DNA of 64,000 nt from Insolitispirillum peregrinum. Its GTDB lineage: Bacteria; Pseudomonadota; Alphaproteobacteria; Rhodospirillales; Rhodospirillaceae. The DNA is taken from contig NZ_FTOA01000001.1 of assembly GCF_900156605.1 (NCBI RefSeq), forward strand, positions 886,241 to 950,240, given 5' to 3'. Of the stretch, positions 1 through 8,721 are shown one piece after another (the stretch's first letter is position 1; each line of letters starts with the position of its first letter). The notes beneath the pieces are model-generated. The model saw only the letters and a list, made by a program, of their open reading frames with translations. It was not told where the DNA came from and ran no database searches. A program made the translations under genes and the position numbers.

Positions 1-434
1 GTCGCAGCCAGCAGGACAGCCTGTTCGGTGGCAACCAGCGTTCCGCGCGACGCCTTGACGGTATTTTCCGCAGCGTCCGTGGCATGGACGGTGCGGAAGC
101 CATTAAAAACCGGCTGCGTCACGGTAAAGGTCGACGTCTGCGGCACAGTGCCGATCTTTCGTTCGGTGGTGGTCGAGGTGTTCTGCTCGATGGTCTGCCG
201 GCCATAGCTGCCACTGACGGTAACGGTCGGGCGCCAGCCAGACAGGGCCTGCGGCACCTTTTCATCGGTTGCCCGCTGACCGGCCCGCGCCGCCAACAAC
301 TGCGGATTTCCCGTGTAGGTCGCCACCAGAGCCTCTTCCAGACTCATCGCCGAGGCGGTCACCGGGCACAAAACAGTCCCGGCCAGCGCGGCCAGCACAG
401 CATAGGAGACGGCAGAGGAAGCGGTCTTTTTCAT
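1..434 (-). CDS. tolC: TolC-family outer membrane efflux protein, N-terminal part (runs off the window)
   Basis: Only the first 144 codons are present. The translation opens MKKTASSAVSYAVLAAL, a signal peptide ending near TASA, followed by MSLEEALVATYTGNPQLLAARAGQRATDEKV. This is the typical start of the first helical repeat of TolC-type trimeric channels. Further on, QPVFNGFRTVHATDAAENTV matches the conserved N-x-F-R-T segment of the first outer-membrane hairpin. These proteins form the outer membrane exit duct for type I secretion and RND or MFS efflux. The start is the ATG at 432-434, directly before the signal peptide. The type I secretion pair at 41506-44642 has no channel gene beside it, so this protein could serve it, but that is inference. 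Confidence 0.9.
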   Translation of the reverse strand, partial: MKKTASSAVSYAVLAALAGTVLCPVTASAMSLEEALVATYTGNPQLLAARAGQRATDEKVPQALSGWRPTVTVSGSYGRQTIEQNTSTTTERKIGTVPQTSTFTVTQPVFNGFRTVHATDAAENTVKASRGTLVATEQAVLLAA

Positions 435-547
435 CACGGTTGTCCCATATATGACAGCGGGAGAAAGTTCAAAATCAAAACTGAACTCACCAGTTCACTA
501 TCGAGCAGCATAGCGGGCAAAATCAGAATGGCAAGCCCTGCCTCAGC

Positions 548-581
548 AAAAAGGGGTGCCCTTTTGCACTGGACACCCCTT
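548..581 (-). terminator. Rho-independent terminator of pcm
   Basis: AAGGGGTG and CACCCCTT arms (551-558 and 574-581) form an 8-bp stem. On the minus strand it is followed by a short T run. It lies about 30 bp after the pcm stop codon and separates pcm from the tolC-like gene. Confidence 0.7.
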
Positions 582-613
582 CCCGTACTTCAGGACCAGT
601 CGGCCCGCGCCAA

Positions 614-1270
614 TCAGAAGACGAAGCGCGGCGGAGCGGCAAAGCCCGGCAGGACCGGCACGTTGGCATCAAACAGGGCCCGCTCGCCAACCACACCGTT
701 CTGGCGGGTGCACAGCACCGCCGTCCCCAGCGGCGCCGTCGCCGAACGCACAACAGCCACCAGACGCCCACCTTCGGCCAGCTGATCCAGCAGCGACGCC
801 GGAATGGCTTCGACCGCACCGTTGATCAGGATGACATTATAGGGCCCCTGCGCCGGATAGCCGTCGGTCAGGTCGGCATCCATCACCGCCACGTTGTCGA
901 TCCCCAGATCGTTCAGAACGGTGGTCGCGCTCTTTACGAAATCGGCATCCGTTTCAACCGCAACAACGGTCGAGGCAATTTTAGCCAGCACGGCGGCTTC
1001 GTATCCACTGCCACAACCGACATCGAGTGCAATGTCGTTGCTGTCAATATCTGCAGCCTGCAGCAGACGGGCCAGAACCACCGGTTCCATCAGACAACGG
1101 CCATCGCCAAGGCTGATGTCTTCATCGGTGTAGGCAATGCCGCGCAGGTGCTTCGGCAGGAACTGTTCACGCGGAAGGCTCTCCATGGCCTGGATAACCA
1201 ACTGGTCCGTCACCTTGTTCGGACGGATCTGACCTTCAACCATGTTGTGCCGAGCGATGGCGTAATCCAT
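614..1270 (-). CDS. pcm: Protein-L-isoaspartate O-methyltransferase family protein
   Basis: A 218-residue cytosolic SAM-dependent methyltransferase. MDYAIARHNMVEGQIRPNKV is the typical alphaproteobacterial N-terminus of this family. LPREQFLP and DGRCLMEP follow, then motif I DVGCGSGYEAAVLA near residue 80 and the GPYNVILINGAVEAIP segment. The family repairs isoaspartyl residues by methylation with SAM. The GAVEAIP motif here departs from the classical GAAPxxP, so repair activity is probable rather than certain. I chose the start at 1268-1270 because AGAGG lies upstream with good spacing and the longer open frame upstream has no family similarity. In many alphaproteobacteria this gene sits directly before tolC, as here. 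A promoter is visible at 1389-1417. Confidence 0.9.
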   Translation of the reverse strand: MDYAIARHNMVEGQIRPNKVTDQLVIQAMESLPREQFLPKHLRGIAYTDEDISLGDGRCLMEPVVLARLLQAADIDSNDIALDVGCGSGYEAAVLAKIASTVVAVETDADFVKSATTVLNDLGIDNVAVMDADLTDGYPAQGPYNVILINGAVEAIPASLLDQLAEGGRLVAVVRSATAPLGTAVLCTRQNGVVGERALFDANVPVLPGFAAPPRFVF

Positions 1271-1388
1271 GCCTGAGCCTCTTTGCTTTGCTCTGGGGCT
1301 GGCAACATTCCGCCAGGCCACCCACGTTCCAAACCACAGGCATGGGTTCGGCCCCCCGTAGGGTGACCTCCCTGCCCTTATGGGCGGT

Positions 1389-1417
1389 TTTATACTTCTC
1401 TCTGGCTTTTCTGACAA
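1389..1417 (-). promoter_or_regulatory. Sigma-70-type promoter for pcm
   Basis: Read on the minus strand, TTGTCA (plus 1412-1417) and TATAAA (plus 1389-1394) are separated by 17 bp, and the -10 lies about 120 bp before the pcm start. Both hexamers are close to consensus. Confidence 0.6.
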
Positions 1418-1564
1418 TCGAAACCATCATTCACGCCCCCGCGTGAGGGAAAATTGCCGCCTGTCACGCCCGCAAAAGCCGCATGAAAACTGGGGCTCCG
1501 GCAAAGGATCAATCCCACCCCGGCACACGTTGATAAAAAAAATGATTTTTTTGAAAAATTCCTG

Positions 1565-1593
1565 TTGACCGCTCCGGCGGTGGCCATTATAAA
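1565..1593 (+). promoter_or_regulatory. Sigma-70-type promoter for the tRNA cluster
   Basis: TTGACC at 1565-1570 and TATAAA at 1588-1593 have exactly 17 bp between them, and the -10 lies about 65 bp before tRNA-Cys. A GC-rich discriminator follows the -10 box, as is usual for stable RNA promoters. Confidence 0.75.
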
Positions 1594-1657
1594 CCGCCTC
1601 CTCGACGCCGCGATGCGAAACGAAAAAACGCAAAACGGCAAGAGAAAACAAAGATGC

Positions 1658-1731
1658 GGCCGGATGGCAGAATGGTTATGCAGAGGATTGCAAATCCTCG
1701 TATCTCGGTTCGATTCCGGGTCCGGCCTCCA
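1658..1731 (+). tRNA. tRNA-Cys (GCA anticodon)
   Basis: The acceptor arms GGCCGGA and TCCGGCC pair fully, and the anticodon GCA is at 1690-1692 inside the GAGGA/TCCTC stem. The T loop TTCGATT is present and CCA is encoded at 1729-1731. It is the first gene of a three-tRNA cluster. Confidence 0.97.
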
Positions 1732-1780
1732 CATCCTGATCGGGTTCGCCTGTTGATGGTGTGATTGTAGAAGTGACTAT

Positions 1781-1855
1781 TCCGGCGTAGCTCAGCGGTA
1801 GAGCCCCCGACTGTTAATCGGGTTGTCGTAGGTTCGAATCCTACCGCCGGAGCCA
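1781..1855 (+). tRNA. tRNA-Asn (GTT anticodon), copy 1
   Basis: The acceptor TCCGGCG pairs with CGCCGGA, the D arm is GCTCAGCGGTAGAGC, and the anticodon GTT is at 1813-1815. The T arm is GTAGGTTCGAATCCTAC and CCA is encoded at the 3' end. The sequence is identical to the second copy 140 bp downstream. Confidence 0.97.
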
Positions 1856-1920
1856 CTTCAGCAATGCTTCTCGCAAGAGATGCGGGTCGTAGCCGACCGC
1901 AGCTTTGTTATGAAAGATAT

Positions 1921-1995
1921 TCCGGCGTAGCTCAGCGGTAGAGCCCCCGACTGTTAATCGGGTTGTCGTAGGTTCGAATCCTACCGCCGGAGCCA
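1921..1995 (+). tRNA. tRNA-Asn (GTT anticodon), copy 2
   Basis: This copy is identical over its 75 bases to the tRNA-Asn at 1781, with the anticodon at 1953-1955. The sequence between the two copies is not duplicated beyond the gene. The block ends in a terminator at 2021. Confidence 0.97.
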
Positions 1996-2020
1996 TCTTT
2001 CACAGAGACAGACCTGACGC

Positions 2021-2056
2021 AACCGTCCTGAAATTTCGGGGCGGTTTTTTGTTTTT
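2021..2056 (+). terminator. Rho-independent terminator of the tRNA cluster
   Basis: AACCGTCC and GGGGCGGTT arms form a GC-rich stem around AAATTT. A run of T residues with a single G interruption follows. It sits 25 bp after the second tRNA-Asn. Confidence 0.85.
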
Positions 2057-2348
2057 CCTCCGGCATCATGGTCTTTTGTCCATTCCAACGCCTGATCGTG
2101 ATCGGGCGCATAGGCCTTCCGGGCGGCTCCCTTCCTTCCCAAAATACGCTATTGTATAGTCATGATTGCCAAAGGGGTTTTCATGCCTGCGCCACGGTTT
2201 TCGGACAGGGGTTTTATCCATCATCATACATAGTCCATTTTTCATATTGCGGCGCAGCATAAAACCCCTACTCTGTACGCCCTACCTTGATGCCCCGGAA
2301 ACGGCTACCCCGTTTTCGCGATTACCCTCCCCCACCCGCGAGGCCCCC

Positions 2349-5051
2349 ATGAGCGTCCGAAATCTGAAGAAACTGTTCCGCCCACAATCCGTGGCCATCA
2401 TCGGCGCATCGAATGCGCCCGGAACAGTGGGCGCAATTGCCATGCGCAACCTGCTGCAAGGTGGTTTCAAGGGGCCGATCATGCCGGTCAATCCGAAATA
2501 TCAGGCTATTCAGGGCGTCCTTGCCTATAAGGATGTCAATGACCTGCCGCTGGTTCCGGATCTGGCCGTGGTCTGTGTTCCACCAGCAGAACTCAGCGGT
2601 GTCATTGACCGACTGGGGGCACGAGGATGTCCGGCGGCGGTGGTGGTCACCACCGGACTGGATCTGCTCCCCTCCGCAGACGGGCAAACCTCGCTAACCC
2701 AGGACCTGATGGCCACCGCACAGCGCCATGACCTGCGCCTGCTGGGGCCATCCAGTCTGGGGGTGATGGTGCCGGGGATTGGCCTGAATGCCAGCTTTGC
2801 CCCCCATGCGGCCCTGCCCGGACGGATTGCCTTTGTCTCGCAGTCTGGCGCCATGTGTGCTGCCGTTCTCGACTGGGCAGCCCCGAAAGGCATCGGCTTT
2901 TCGCACTTCATTTCGCTGGGTGCCGGGCTGGATACCAATTTTGGCGATATTCTCGATTATCTGGGATCGGACCCCGATACCCGCGCCATCCTGCTGTATA
3001 TTGAATCGATCGACGAGCGCCGCAATTTCATGTCGGCAGCCCGAGCGGCGGCTCGCAACAAACCGGTGCTGGCAATCAAGGCGGGCCGCAACGCCGACGG
3101 AGCCCGCGCCGCACGCTCGCACACCGGTCAGATGGCGGGCTCGGATCTGGTCTATGATGCGGCCATGCGCCGTGCTGGCATGCTGCGGGTGTATGATATC
3201 GAAGAATTGTTCGCCGCGGTGGAAACCCTGTCGGTGGTTTCCCGCCCCAAAGGCGAACGCCTGGCCATTCTGACCAATGGCGGCGGTATCGGAGTGATGG
3301 CGGTTGATGATCTCTATGATCTTGGTGGATCGCTGGCAGAACTGAGCGAAGAAACCCTCGGGAAGCTGGACACGGTTCTTCCGGCGGGCTGGTCCTACAG
3401 CAATCCGGTTGACATCATCGGCGATGCCCCCGGCACCCGCTATGCCGACGCCCTCAGCGTTCTGGTGCAGGCGCGCGAAATTGATTCCATTCTGGTGATG
3501 CACACCCCTGTCTCGGTGGCCTCGTCGACCGAGATCGCGGAAAAGGTCATTGCCCTGGCCCGCCAGCACAAACGCAGCAACATCACCACCTGTTGGGTAG
3601 GCGATCAGCTGGTTTCCTCGGCCCGCAAAGCCTTTCACGCTGCGGGCATTCCCACCTTTGACACGCCCCGCCAGGCCGTACAGGCGTTCATGCACACCGT
3701 CGAGTACCGGCGGAACCAGGAATTGCTGATGGAAACCCCCCTCAGCCTGCCGACCGAATTCACCCCCAACACGGTGATTGCCCGGATGGTGGTTGAAACT
3801 GCCCTCAGTCAGGGTCGCACGGTCCTCAGCGAGCCGGAAGCCAAAGCAATCCTGAATGCCTATGGCATTCCGACGGTTGAAACCCACATTGCCCGCACCC
3901 CCGAAGACTGCCGGGCGATTGCCGAAGAGATGGGGGGGCCACTAGCGCTGAAAATCCTGTCGCCCGACCTGACCCACAAAAGCGACCGCGGCGGCGTCCA
4001 GCTGAACATCGAGACCCCGGAAGAATGCTTCCAGGCCGCCGAGCAGATGACCCGACGCCTGCGCGCGGCCCTGCCCGATGTCCGCCTCGAAGGCTTCACC
4101 GTCCAGCGCATGGAACGCCGCCCCGGTGCGCATGAACTGATTGTCGGTGTCGCAACCGATCCAATTTTCGGTCCGGTGATCCTGTTCGGTCAGGGCGGCA
4201 CTGCCGTCGAGGTGATCGGTGACCGCGCGGTTGCCCTGCCGCCGCTGAACATGGCTCTGGGCGCAGAACTGATCTCGCGCACACGGGTTTACAAGCTGCT
4301 GCAAGGCTATCGCGCCCATGCTCCGGCCGATATGGAAGCCATTTGCCTGACCTTGATTCAGGTCGCCCAGATGATTGTCGATATCCCCGAAATCATCGAA
4401 CTGGACATTAACCCGCTGTTTGCCGATGAAAACGGCGTGGTGGCGCTGGATGCCCGCATGGCCATCCGCAAAACCTCACTGACCTCGGGCGCAGATCGCA
4501 TGGCGATTCGCCCCTATCCGCGCGAGCTGGAAGAAGACTTCACCATGAAGGGCGGCCGGACCTGCCTGCTCCGCCCCATCCGCCCGGAAGACGAGCCCAA
4601 CCACCACATTCTGGTCTCGCGCCTGACCCCCGAAGATATCCGCTTCCGCTTCTTCGGGCTGGTGCAGGAACTCCCCCATAGCCAGATGGCCCGCTTGACC
4701 CAGATCGATTATGACCGCGAAATGGCGTTCATCGCCACCGACACCGACGCCAATGGCCAGCAGGAAACGCTGGGGGTGGTGCGGGCTGTTACCGACCCGG
4801 ACAACGAGGAAACCGAATTTTCCATCGTGGTCCGCTCGGACCTGAAAGGCAGCGGTCTGGCACGCCAGATGATGAAGAAAATGATCCGCTATTGTCGTGA
4901 CCGCGGAACGCATACCATGGTCGGGCAAGTGCTGAAGGACAATGGCCGCATGCTGCACTTTGTCGAAAGCCTCGGCTTCCGGCGGGTGAAGACCATCGAC
5001 CATGATGTCGTCGAGGTTGCTCTCGACCTGCAGGGAAGCCTACCATTCTAA
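2349..5051 (+). CDS. Pat-like acyl-CoA synthetase (ADP-forming) domain protein fused to a GNAT acetyltransferase
   Basis: About 900 residues, the usual length of bacterial Pat/Pka-type proteins. Residues 1-130 form a CoA-binding Rossmann domain (SVAIIGASNAPGTVG). Ligase-CoA domains follow (FVSQSGAM, SHTGQMAGSD, TNGGGIGVMAVDD). An ATP-grasp domain spans about 480-700 (LSEPEAKAILNAYGIP, LKILSPDLTHKSDRGGV). The GNAT domain covers about 730-895, with the acetyl-CoA loop LKGSGLARQMMKKM. In Salmonella the homologue acetylates and inactivates acetyl-CoA synthetase. Whether the ligase half is active here cannot be seen. The ATG at 2349 is chosen because the homology starts there; the open frame reaches further upstream. 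It stands alone between the tRNAs and tam. Confidence 0.88.
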   Translation: MSVRNLKKLFRPQSVAIIGASNAPGTVGAIAMRNLLQGGFKGPIMPVNPKYQAIQGVLAYKDVNDLPLVPDLAVVCVPPAELSGVIDRLGARGCPAAVVVTTGLDLLPSADGQTSLTQDLMATAQRHDLRLLGPSSLGVMVPGIGLNASFAPHAALPGRIAFVSQSGAMCAAVLDWAAPKGIGFSHFISLGAGLDTNFGDILDYLGSDPDTRAILLYIESIDERRNFMSAARAAARNKPVLAIKAGRNADGARAARSHTGQMAGSDLVYDAAMRRAGMLRVYDIEELFAAVETLSVVSRPKGERLAILTNGGGIGVMAVDDLYDLGGSLAELSEETLGKLDTVLPAGWSYSNPVDIIGDAPGTRYADALSVLVQAREIDSILVMHTPVSVASSTEIAEKVIALARQHKRSNITTCWVGDQLVSSARKAFHAAGIPTFDTPRQAVQAFMHTVEYRRNQELLMETPLSLPTEFTPNTVIARMVVETALSQGRTVLSEPEAKAILNAYGIPTVETHIARTPEDCRAIAEEMGGPLALKILSPDLTHKSDRGGVQLNIETPEECFQAAEQMTRRLRAALPDVRLEGFTVQRMERRPGAHELIVGVATDPIFGPVILFGQGGTAVEVIGDRAVALPPLNMALGAELISRTRVYKLLQGYRAHAPADMEAICLTLIQVAQMIVDIPEIIELDINPLFADENGVVALDARMAIRKTSLTSGADRMAIRPYPRELEEDFTMKGGRTCLLRPIRPEDEPNHHILVSRLTPEDIRFRFFGLVQELPHSQMARLTQIDYDREMAFIATDTDANGQQETLGVVRAVTDPDNEETEFSIVVRSDLKGSGLARQMMKKMIRYCRDRGTHTMVGQVLKDNGRMLHFVESLGFRRVKTIDHDVVEVALDLQGSLPF

Positions 5052-5135
5052 AGCAGGGAGCGTGGTCCACGTTCAAGGCGCAGATCTAAGGCACGACCTT
5101 TGTCTACCCAATAAACCAGAATAATGGAGACGTGT

Positions 5136-5900
5136 ATGGGATGGGATCCGGTTGCCTACCTGAAATACGGAGGAGAGCGCACGCGCCCTGCCGCGGACTT
5201 GCTGGCGCGCGTACCGGAAACAGACCCCAACGTTATCTATGATCTGGGATGCGGGCCGGGCAATTCGACCGCCCTTCTGTCATCCCGCTGGCCTGCTGCC
5301 CATCTAACCGGTCTGGATGCCGACCCGACCATGCTGGCGCGGGCGCGGAAAAACGGCCCCCGCGCACGCTGGGCTGAAACCGATATCGAGACATGGGAGG
5401 CCCCCCAACCGGCGGACCTGATTTTCTCCAATGCCGTGCTGCACTGGCTGGATCATCATGACCGCCTGTTTCCCCGCCTGATCCAGCAACTGCGCAGCGG
5501 TGGTATCCTTGCCGTCCAGATGCCGCGCAATCACCATGCGCCGAGCCATGCACTGTTGCGTGAACTGGCCCGCAGCAGTCCGTGGGCCAGCCAACTGGAA
5601 AGCATCCTGCGCGATGAGCCGGTAGCCTCCCCCGAGGCATACTGGCGCTGGCTTTCGCCCCATTGCAGCGAACTGGAAATCTGGGAGACAACCTATCTGA
5701 TGCCGTTACGGGGGCAAGATCCGATTCTGGCATGGATCAAGGGCAGTTCCCTCCGTCCCGTTCTGGCAGCGCTCGCCCCGGAAGATGCCTTGACGTTTGA
5801 GAAGGCCCTGGCCGCCCAGTTGCGCGAGGCGTATCCGGCAGAAGATGACGGCTGTACGCTGTTTCCGTTTCGGCGCCTGTTCATTCTGGCAACCCGGTAG
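5136..5900 (+). CDS. tam: Trans-aconitate 2-methyltransferase
   Basis: A 254-residue SAM methyltransferase. MGWDPVAYLKYGGERTRPAADLLARVP matches the Tam N-terminus. Motif I is DLGCGPGNSTALL, followed by GLDADPTMLARAR and FSNAVLHWLDDH-like sequence. Tam methylates trans-aconitate, a non-enzymatic by-product and inhibitor of aconitase. I start at 5136, not at the in-frame ATG at 5124, because GGAG lies 7 bases before 5136 and the family begins there. An element A copy begins about 20 bp after the stop. Confidence 0.92.
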   Translation: MGWDPVAYLKYGGERTRPAADLLARVPETDPNVIYDLGCGPGNSTALLSSRWPAAHLTGLDADPTMLARARKNGPRARWAETDIETWEAPQPADLIFSNAVLHWLDHHDRLFPRLIQQLRSGGILAVQMPRNHHAPSHALLRELARSSPWASQLESILRDEPVASPEAYWRWLSPHCSELEIWETTYLMPLRGQDPILAWIKGSSLRPVLAALAPEDALTFEKALAAQLREAYPAEDDGCTLFPFRRLFILATR

Positions 5901-5916
5901 AGCCGCAAGACAACCG

Positions 5917-6104
5917 GGACGTGGAGCGCTGCTCCACACCTCGCCGGGGCCTTGAGGCCCCGGACCCCATTAATTTGATATTGAAAGAAAAAATGGGGGT
6001 CCGGGGGCATTGTCCCCAAGTGAACGGTCGGGGCCGGAGGCCCCGGGCAGGTGCGGACGGCAGTCCGCTATCCTTCTTCAACTGTCGTGTACTGTGGCGT
6101 CACA
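5917..6104 (+). repeat. Element A, copy 1 (right terminal repeat present, left one missing)
   Basis: It opens GGAGCGCTGCTCC (palindrome), then CACCTCGCCGGGGCC, the hairpin GGGGCCTTGAGGCCCC, and a GGACCCCATT/AATGGGGGTCC inverted pair. The right end carries CAACTGTCGTGTACTGTG at 6079-6096. The matching left terminal repeat seen in copy 5 is absent. It lies immediately after tam and in the same orientation. It merges into element B sequence at 6105. Confidence 0.8.
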
Positions 6105-6186
6105 TTTAACGCACACCGGTCTAACCTTTTGATTTACCGCAGTGATAGCGCGCAAAACCGGAACCACTTTTGCGCTCACTGCTCTA
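6105..6186 (-). repeat. Element B, copy 1 (partial), joined to element A
   Basis: Read on the minus strand this begins TAGAGCAGTGAGCGC, then passes GGTTCCGGTTTTGCGC and ends in the half hairpin ACCGGTGTGCGTTAAA. Its first three bases are the TAG stop codon of hflX. The junction to element A is nearly identical to that at 48781-48798. Confidence 0.8.
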
Positions 6187-7530
6187 ATGCCGGGGTCGCC
6201 GATAGCGTCCGGCTTCGCTGTCGCTGTCCTCTTGCTGGCCCTGCTGGAATCGCCCGGCATCGGCCGGGTCCAGACGAACCAGCATGGTCACGGCCTCGTC
6301 GTCATCCTGCCGGGACAGAACCTCACCTTTCCGGTACAGCCAGGCGATGGTCGCGCCATCGCTGATCGGCAAGGTAATTTCCAGTGTGATGCGGCTGTGG
6401 CTGAGGCGTTCATCAATCAGGGCCAGCAGGGTATCGGTTCCCTGACCAGTCACTGCCGACAGGGCCACCAGACGATCATCGCGGGCGGCCTCCATCTGCA
6501 GGGCGGCGCGGTTGTCGTCATCCAGCAGGTCGATCTTGTTCAGGGCCTCGATCAAACCGGCTTCGACCTCGGTTTCCAGTCCCAGCTCGACCTTCAGCAC
6601 CTTTTCCACATCGGCTTTTTGCGCCAGCGTGTCCGGGTGCGCCACGTCGCGCACATGAACCACCACATCGGCTTCCAGCACTTCTTCCAGTGTGGCATGG
6701 AATGCCGCCACCAGTTCATGCGGCAGATGAGACACAAAGCCGACGGTGTCCGACAGGATGATCATCCGGCCAGAGGGCAGTTGCAACGACCGCATGGTCG
6801 GGTCCAGCGTGGCGAACAACTGGTCCTGCGCCAGAACATCGGCGGAGGTCACCCGATTGAACAGCGTCGATTTCCCGGCGTTGGTATAGCCGACCAAGGC
6901 GACAATCGGATAGGGCACCCGTTTGCGCGCCTGCCGGTGCAGGTGGCGGGTGCGCTTGACTTCTTCCAGTTCTTTCCGCAGGCGGGTAATACGGTCGCCG
7001 ATCAGGCGGCGGTCGATTTCGATCTGGGATTCCCCCGGACCCCCCATAAAGCCGAAGCCACCGCGTTGCCGCTCAAGGTGAGTCCACGACCGCACCAGCC
7101 GCGAGCGTTGATAGTTCAGGTGGGCCAGTTCGACCTGCAGCATCCCTTCACGGGTGCGGGCTCGGGCACCAAAGATTTCCAGAATCAGGCCGGTACGGTC
7201 AATGACCTTGACGTTCCATGCCTTTTCCAGATTGCGCTGCTGAATGGGGGTGACATGGCAATCCATCACCACCAGCTCGGCCTCGGTGTTTTCGAGGATT
7301 GGCACCATGCGCTCGACAGCCCCGGAACCGATGTAGGTCGCCGGTTTGGGCTTTGGCATCGGCACCACTTCGCCGTGGACCACATCCAGATCAATGGCAT
7401 GGGCCAGACCGATGGCTTCTTCCAGGCGGGCTTCGGGCAAGCGCCCATCACCCGGCCCTCGTTTGAGGGCCGGGTGGATCACAACGGCACGGGACCGCTT
7501 TTGTTTACTGTCCAAGAGGACTCCACACAT
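6184..7530 (-). CDS. hflX: Ribosome-associated GTPase HflX
   Basis: A GTPase of about 448 residues. The N-terminal HflX domain has KPATYIGSG and VVMDCHVTPIQQRNLE. The family hallmark GGPGESQIEIDRR follows a coiled region. The G domain has G1 GYTNAGKST, G3 DTVGF and G4 NKID. HflX splits or rescues stalled 70S ribosomes, and hfq-hflX linkage is common. The start is uncertain. The ATG at 7528-7530 directly abuts an element B copy and has no ribosome binding site, while a TTG at 7513-7515 follows GGAG with 7-base spacing. Longer frames would read into the repeat. The TAG stop at 6184-6186 is the edge of another element B copy. Confidence 0.93.
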   Translation of the reverse strand: MCGVLLDSKQKRSRAVVIHPALKRGPGDGRLPEARLEEAIGLAHAIDLDVVHGEVVPMPKPKPATYIGSGAVERMVPILENTEAELVVMDCHVTPIQQRNLEKAWNVKVIDRTGLILEIFGARARTREGMLQVELAHLNYQRSRLVRSWTHLERQRGGFGFMGGPGESQIEIDRRLIGDRITRLRKELEEVKRTRHLHRQARKRVPYPIVALVGYTNAGKSTLFNRVTSADVLAQDQLFATLDPTMRSLQLPSGRMIILSDTVGFVSHLPHELVAAFHATLEEVLEADVVVHVRDVAHPDTLAQKADVEKVLKVELGLETEVEAGLIEALNKIDLLDDDNRAALQMEAARDDRLVALSAVTGQGTDTLLALIDERLSHSRITLEITLPISDGATIAWLYRKGEVLSRQDDDEAVTMLVRLDPADAGRFQQGQQEDSDSEAGRYRRPRH

Positions 7531-7630
7531 GAGGGTATTGTGCGAAAAATGGGAACCGGTTTTCGCAAAAACAATGCGACAAAACAAAAGGCTGAAGCTG
7601 TGAGCCTGAAAGGTGAATCACGCTCACAGC
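7531..7630 (+). repeat. Element B, copy 2, between hfq and hflX
   Basis: It contains the core TATTGTGCGAAAAATGGGAA, then CCGGTTTTCGCAAAAACAATGCG, then a second hairpin with GCTGTGAG/CTCACAGC arms. The second hairpin differs in sequence from other copies but keeps the pairing. It abuts the hflX ATG. Read against hflX it would encode a spurious N-terminus (FCRIVFAKTGSHFSHNTL). Confidence 0.85.
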
Positions 7631-7687
7631 GCCAACAGGGACAGGAAGCACCGGGCTTCCGTCGAGATCGGGTGGGATCGGGCGGGA

Positions 7688-7939
7688 TCAGACCTCGCCG
7701 TCTTCCTTCTGCGGCTCGAACAGCTGGATCGGCGTCGCCGGCATGACGGTCGAAATCGCATGCTTGTAAACCAGCTGGGTATGACCATCCCGACGCAGCA
7801 ACAGCGAGAAATTGTCGAACCAGGTCACGATCCCTTGCAGCTTTACACCGTTCACCAGGAAGACCGTCACCGGGGTCTTGTTTTTACGGATGTAGTTCAG
7901 AAACACATCCTGCACATTTTGATTTTTTTCGTTCGACAT
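7688..7939 (-). CDS. hfq: RNA chaperone Hfq
   Basis: 83 residues. [42 protein letters not shown] covers Sm1. [19 protein letters not shown] covers Sm2 with the conserved YKHAI. Hfq forms a hexameric ring that pairs small RNAs with mRNAs. The ATG at 7937-7939 is chosen because upstream codons in the open frame have no homology. It sits between the HAD phosphatase gene (gap 71 bp) and hflX (gap about 157 bp, filled by element B copy 2). Confidence 0.98.
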   Translation of the reverse strand: MSNEKNQNVQDVFLNYIRKNKTPVTVFLVNGVKLQGIVTWFDNFSLLLRRDGHTQLVYKHAISTVMPATPIQLFEPQKEDGEV

Positions 7940-8010
7940 CACTTCAGCCCTTCCGCTGTTCTTTTGTTGCCCCTGGGGGAGCGGGGTTCCTAACCCCTGG
8001 ATGAGAGGTA

Positions 8011-8691
8011 TCACTGAACGGTACCAGAGGGAACCGCCAGTGTTTCCAGAAACACAGTAAAATCCGCGCAGCCACAGAATACATGGTGCGGGGTATAAGC
8101 TCCAAAGTTTTTATGGCTCTCTGGATCTGGATGCAAGAGGACCGTGCGGCATCCAGCGTTCTGGCCACACTCGATATCCACCTGATTATCGCCAATGAAC
8201 CAGACCTGGGCCATGTCCTTTACCGGACTGCCCGCCAGCGCCATTTCAACCGGTTCCCGCGCGGGCTTGTCCCGGCTGGCATCACCGGCCCCCACCAAAC
8301 GGATGAAATACTGATCCCATCCCAGTCGGGTTGACTCCGCGCGCAAAAAGCCACCGCTTTTGTTCGAGACAACGGCGACATAAAGCCCAAGGCGACGGGC
8401 TGCTTTCAACAGATCCTCCGCCCCCGGCAAGGTTGCCAGCATGTCGAGATGGATCGCGGCGAACGAAGACTGAAAGATGTCCTTTGCTTCCAGCCAGCGG
8501 TCCCCGAACAAGGCGGGGAAGGCATCACGCATGGACTTGGCAATCCGCCCTTTGGCTTCGCTTTCACTCCACGGCTGATGCCCCATCGCGACCAGAGTGG
8601 CATTCATCGCCTGAATGATGCTGGGCCAGGTATCGACCAGCGTGTTGTCCCAGTCGAAGATCAACGCCTGCGGCAGCGGCGGCAAAGACAT
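8011..8691 (-). CDS. HAD-IA family hydrolase (phosphoglycolate phosphatase-like)
   Basis: 226 residues with all four HAD motifs: [10 protein letters not shown] (nucleophile and acid/base Asp), VVSNKSG (motif II), [11 protein letters not shown] (motif III Lys), and [15 protein letters not shown] (motif IV). The helical cap lies between motifs I and II, so this is subclass IA. The substrate is a small phosphate ester that cannot be named from sequence. It is 30 bp downstream of the aminotransferase gene and 71 bp before hfq, so it is probably part of the long minus-strand operon. Confidence 0.85.
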   Translation of the reverse strand: MSLPPLPQALIFDWDNTLVDTWPSIIQAMNATLVAMGHQPWSESEAKGRIAKSMRDAFPALFGDRWLEAKDIFQSSFAAIHLDMLATLPGAEDLLKAARRLGLYVAVVSNKSGGFLRAESTRLGWDQYFIRLVGAGDASRDKPAREPVEMALAGSPVKDMAQVWFIGDNQVDIECGQNAGCRTVLLHPDPESHKNFGAYTPHHVFCGCADFTVFLETLAVPSGTVQ

Positions 8692-8721
8692 CGCATTCTC
8701 TCGTTATCATCAAAAAAGTCT

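Larger units (their letters stand above)
1271..1657. other. Divergent promoter region between pcm and the tRNA cluster
   Basis: This 387-bp stretch holds no convincing gene. It contains a minus-strand promoter for pcm (1389-1417) and a plus-strand promoter for the tRNA genes (1565-1593), with an AT-rich tract between them around 1531-1562. Short open frames here lack ribosome binding sites and family similarity. Confidence 0.7.

Noticed and set aside
6142..7746. A 534-codon plus-strand open frame opposite hflX
   Set aside because: It is the antisense shadow of hflX in GC-rich DNA. It has no ribosome site, and its His/Gln/Gly-rich translation has no domain.
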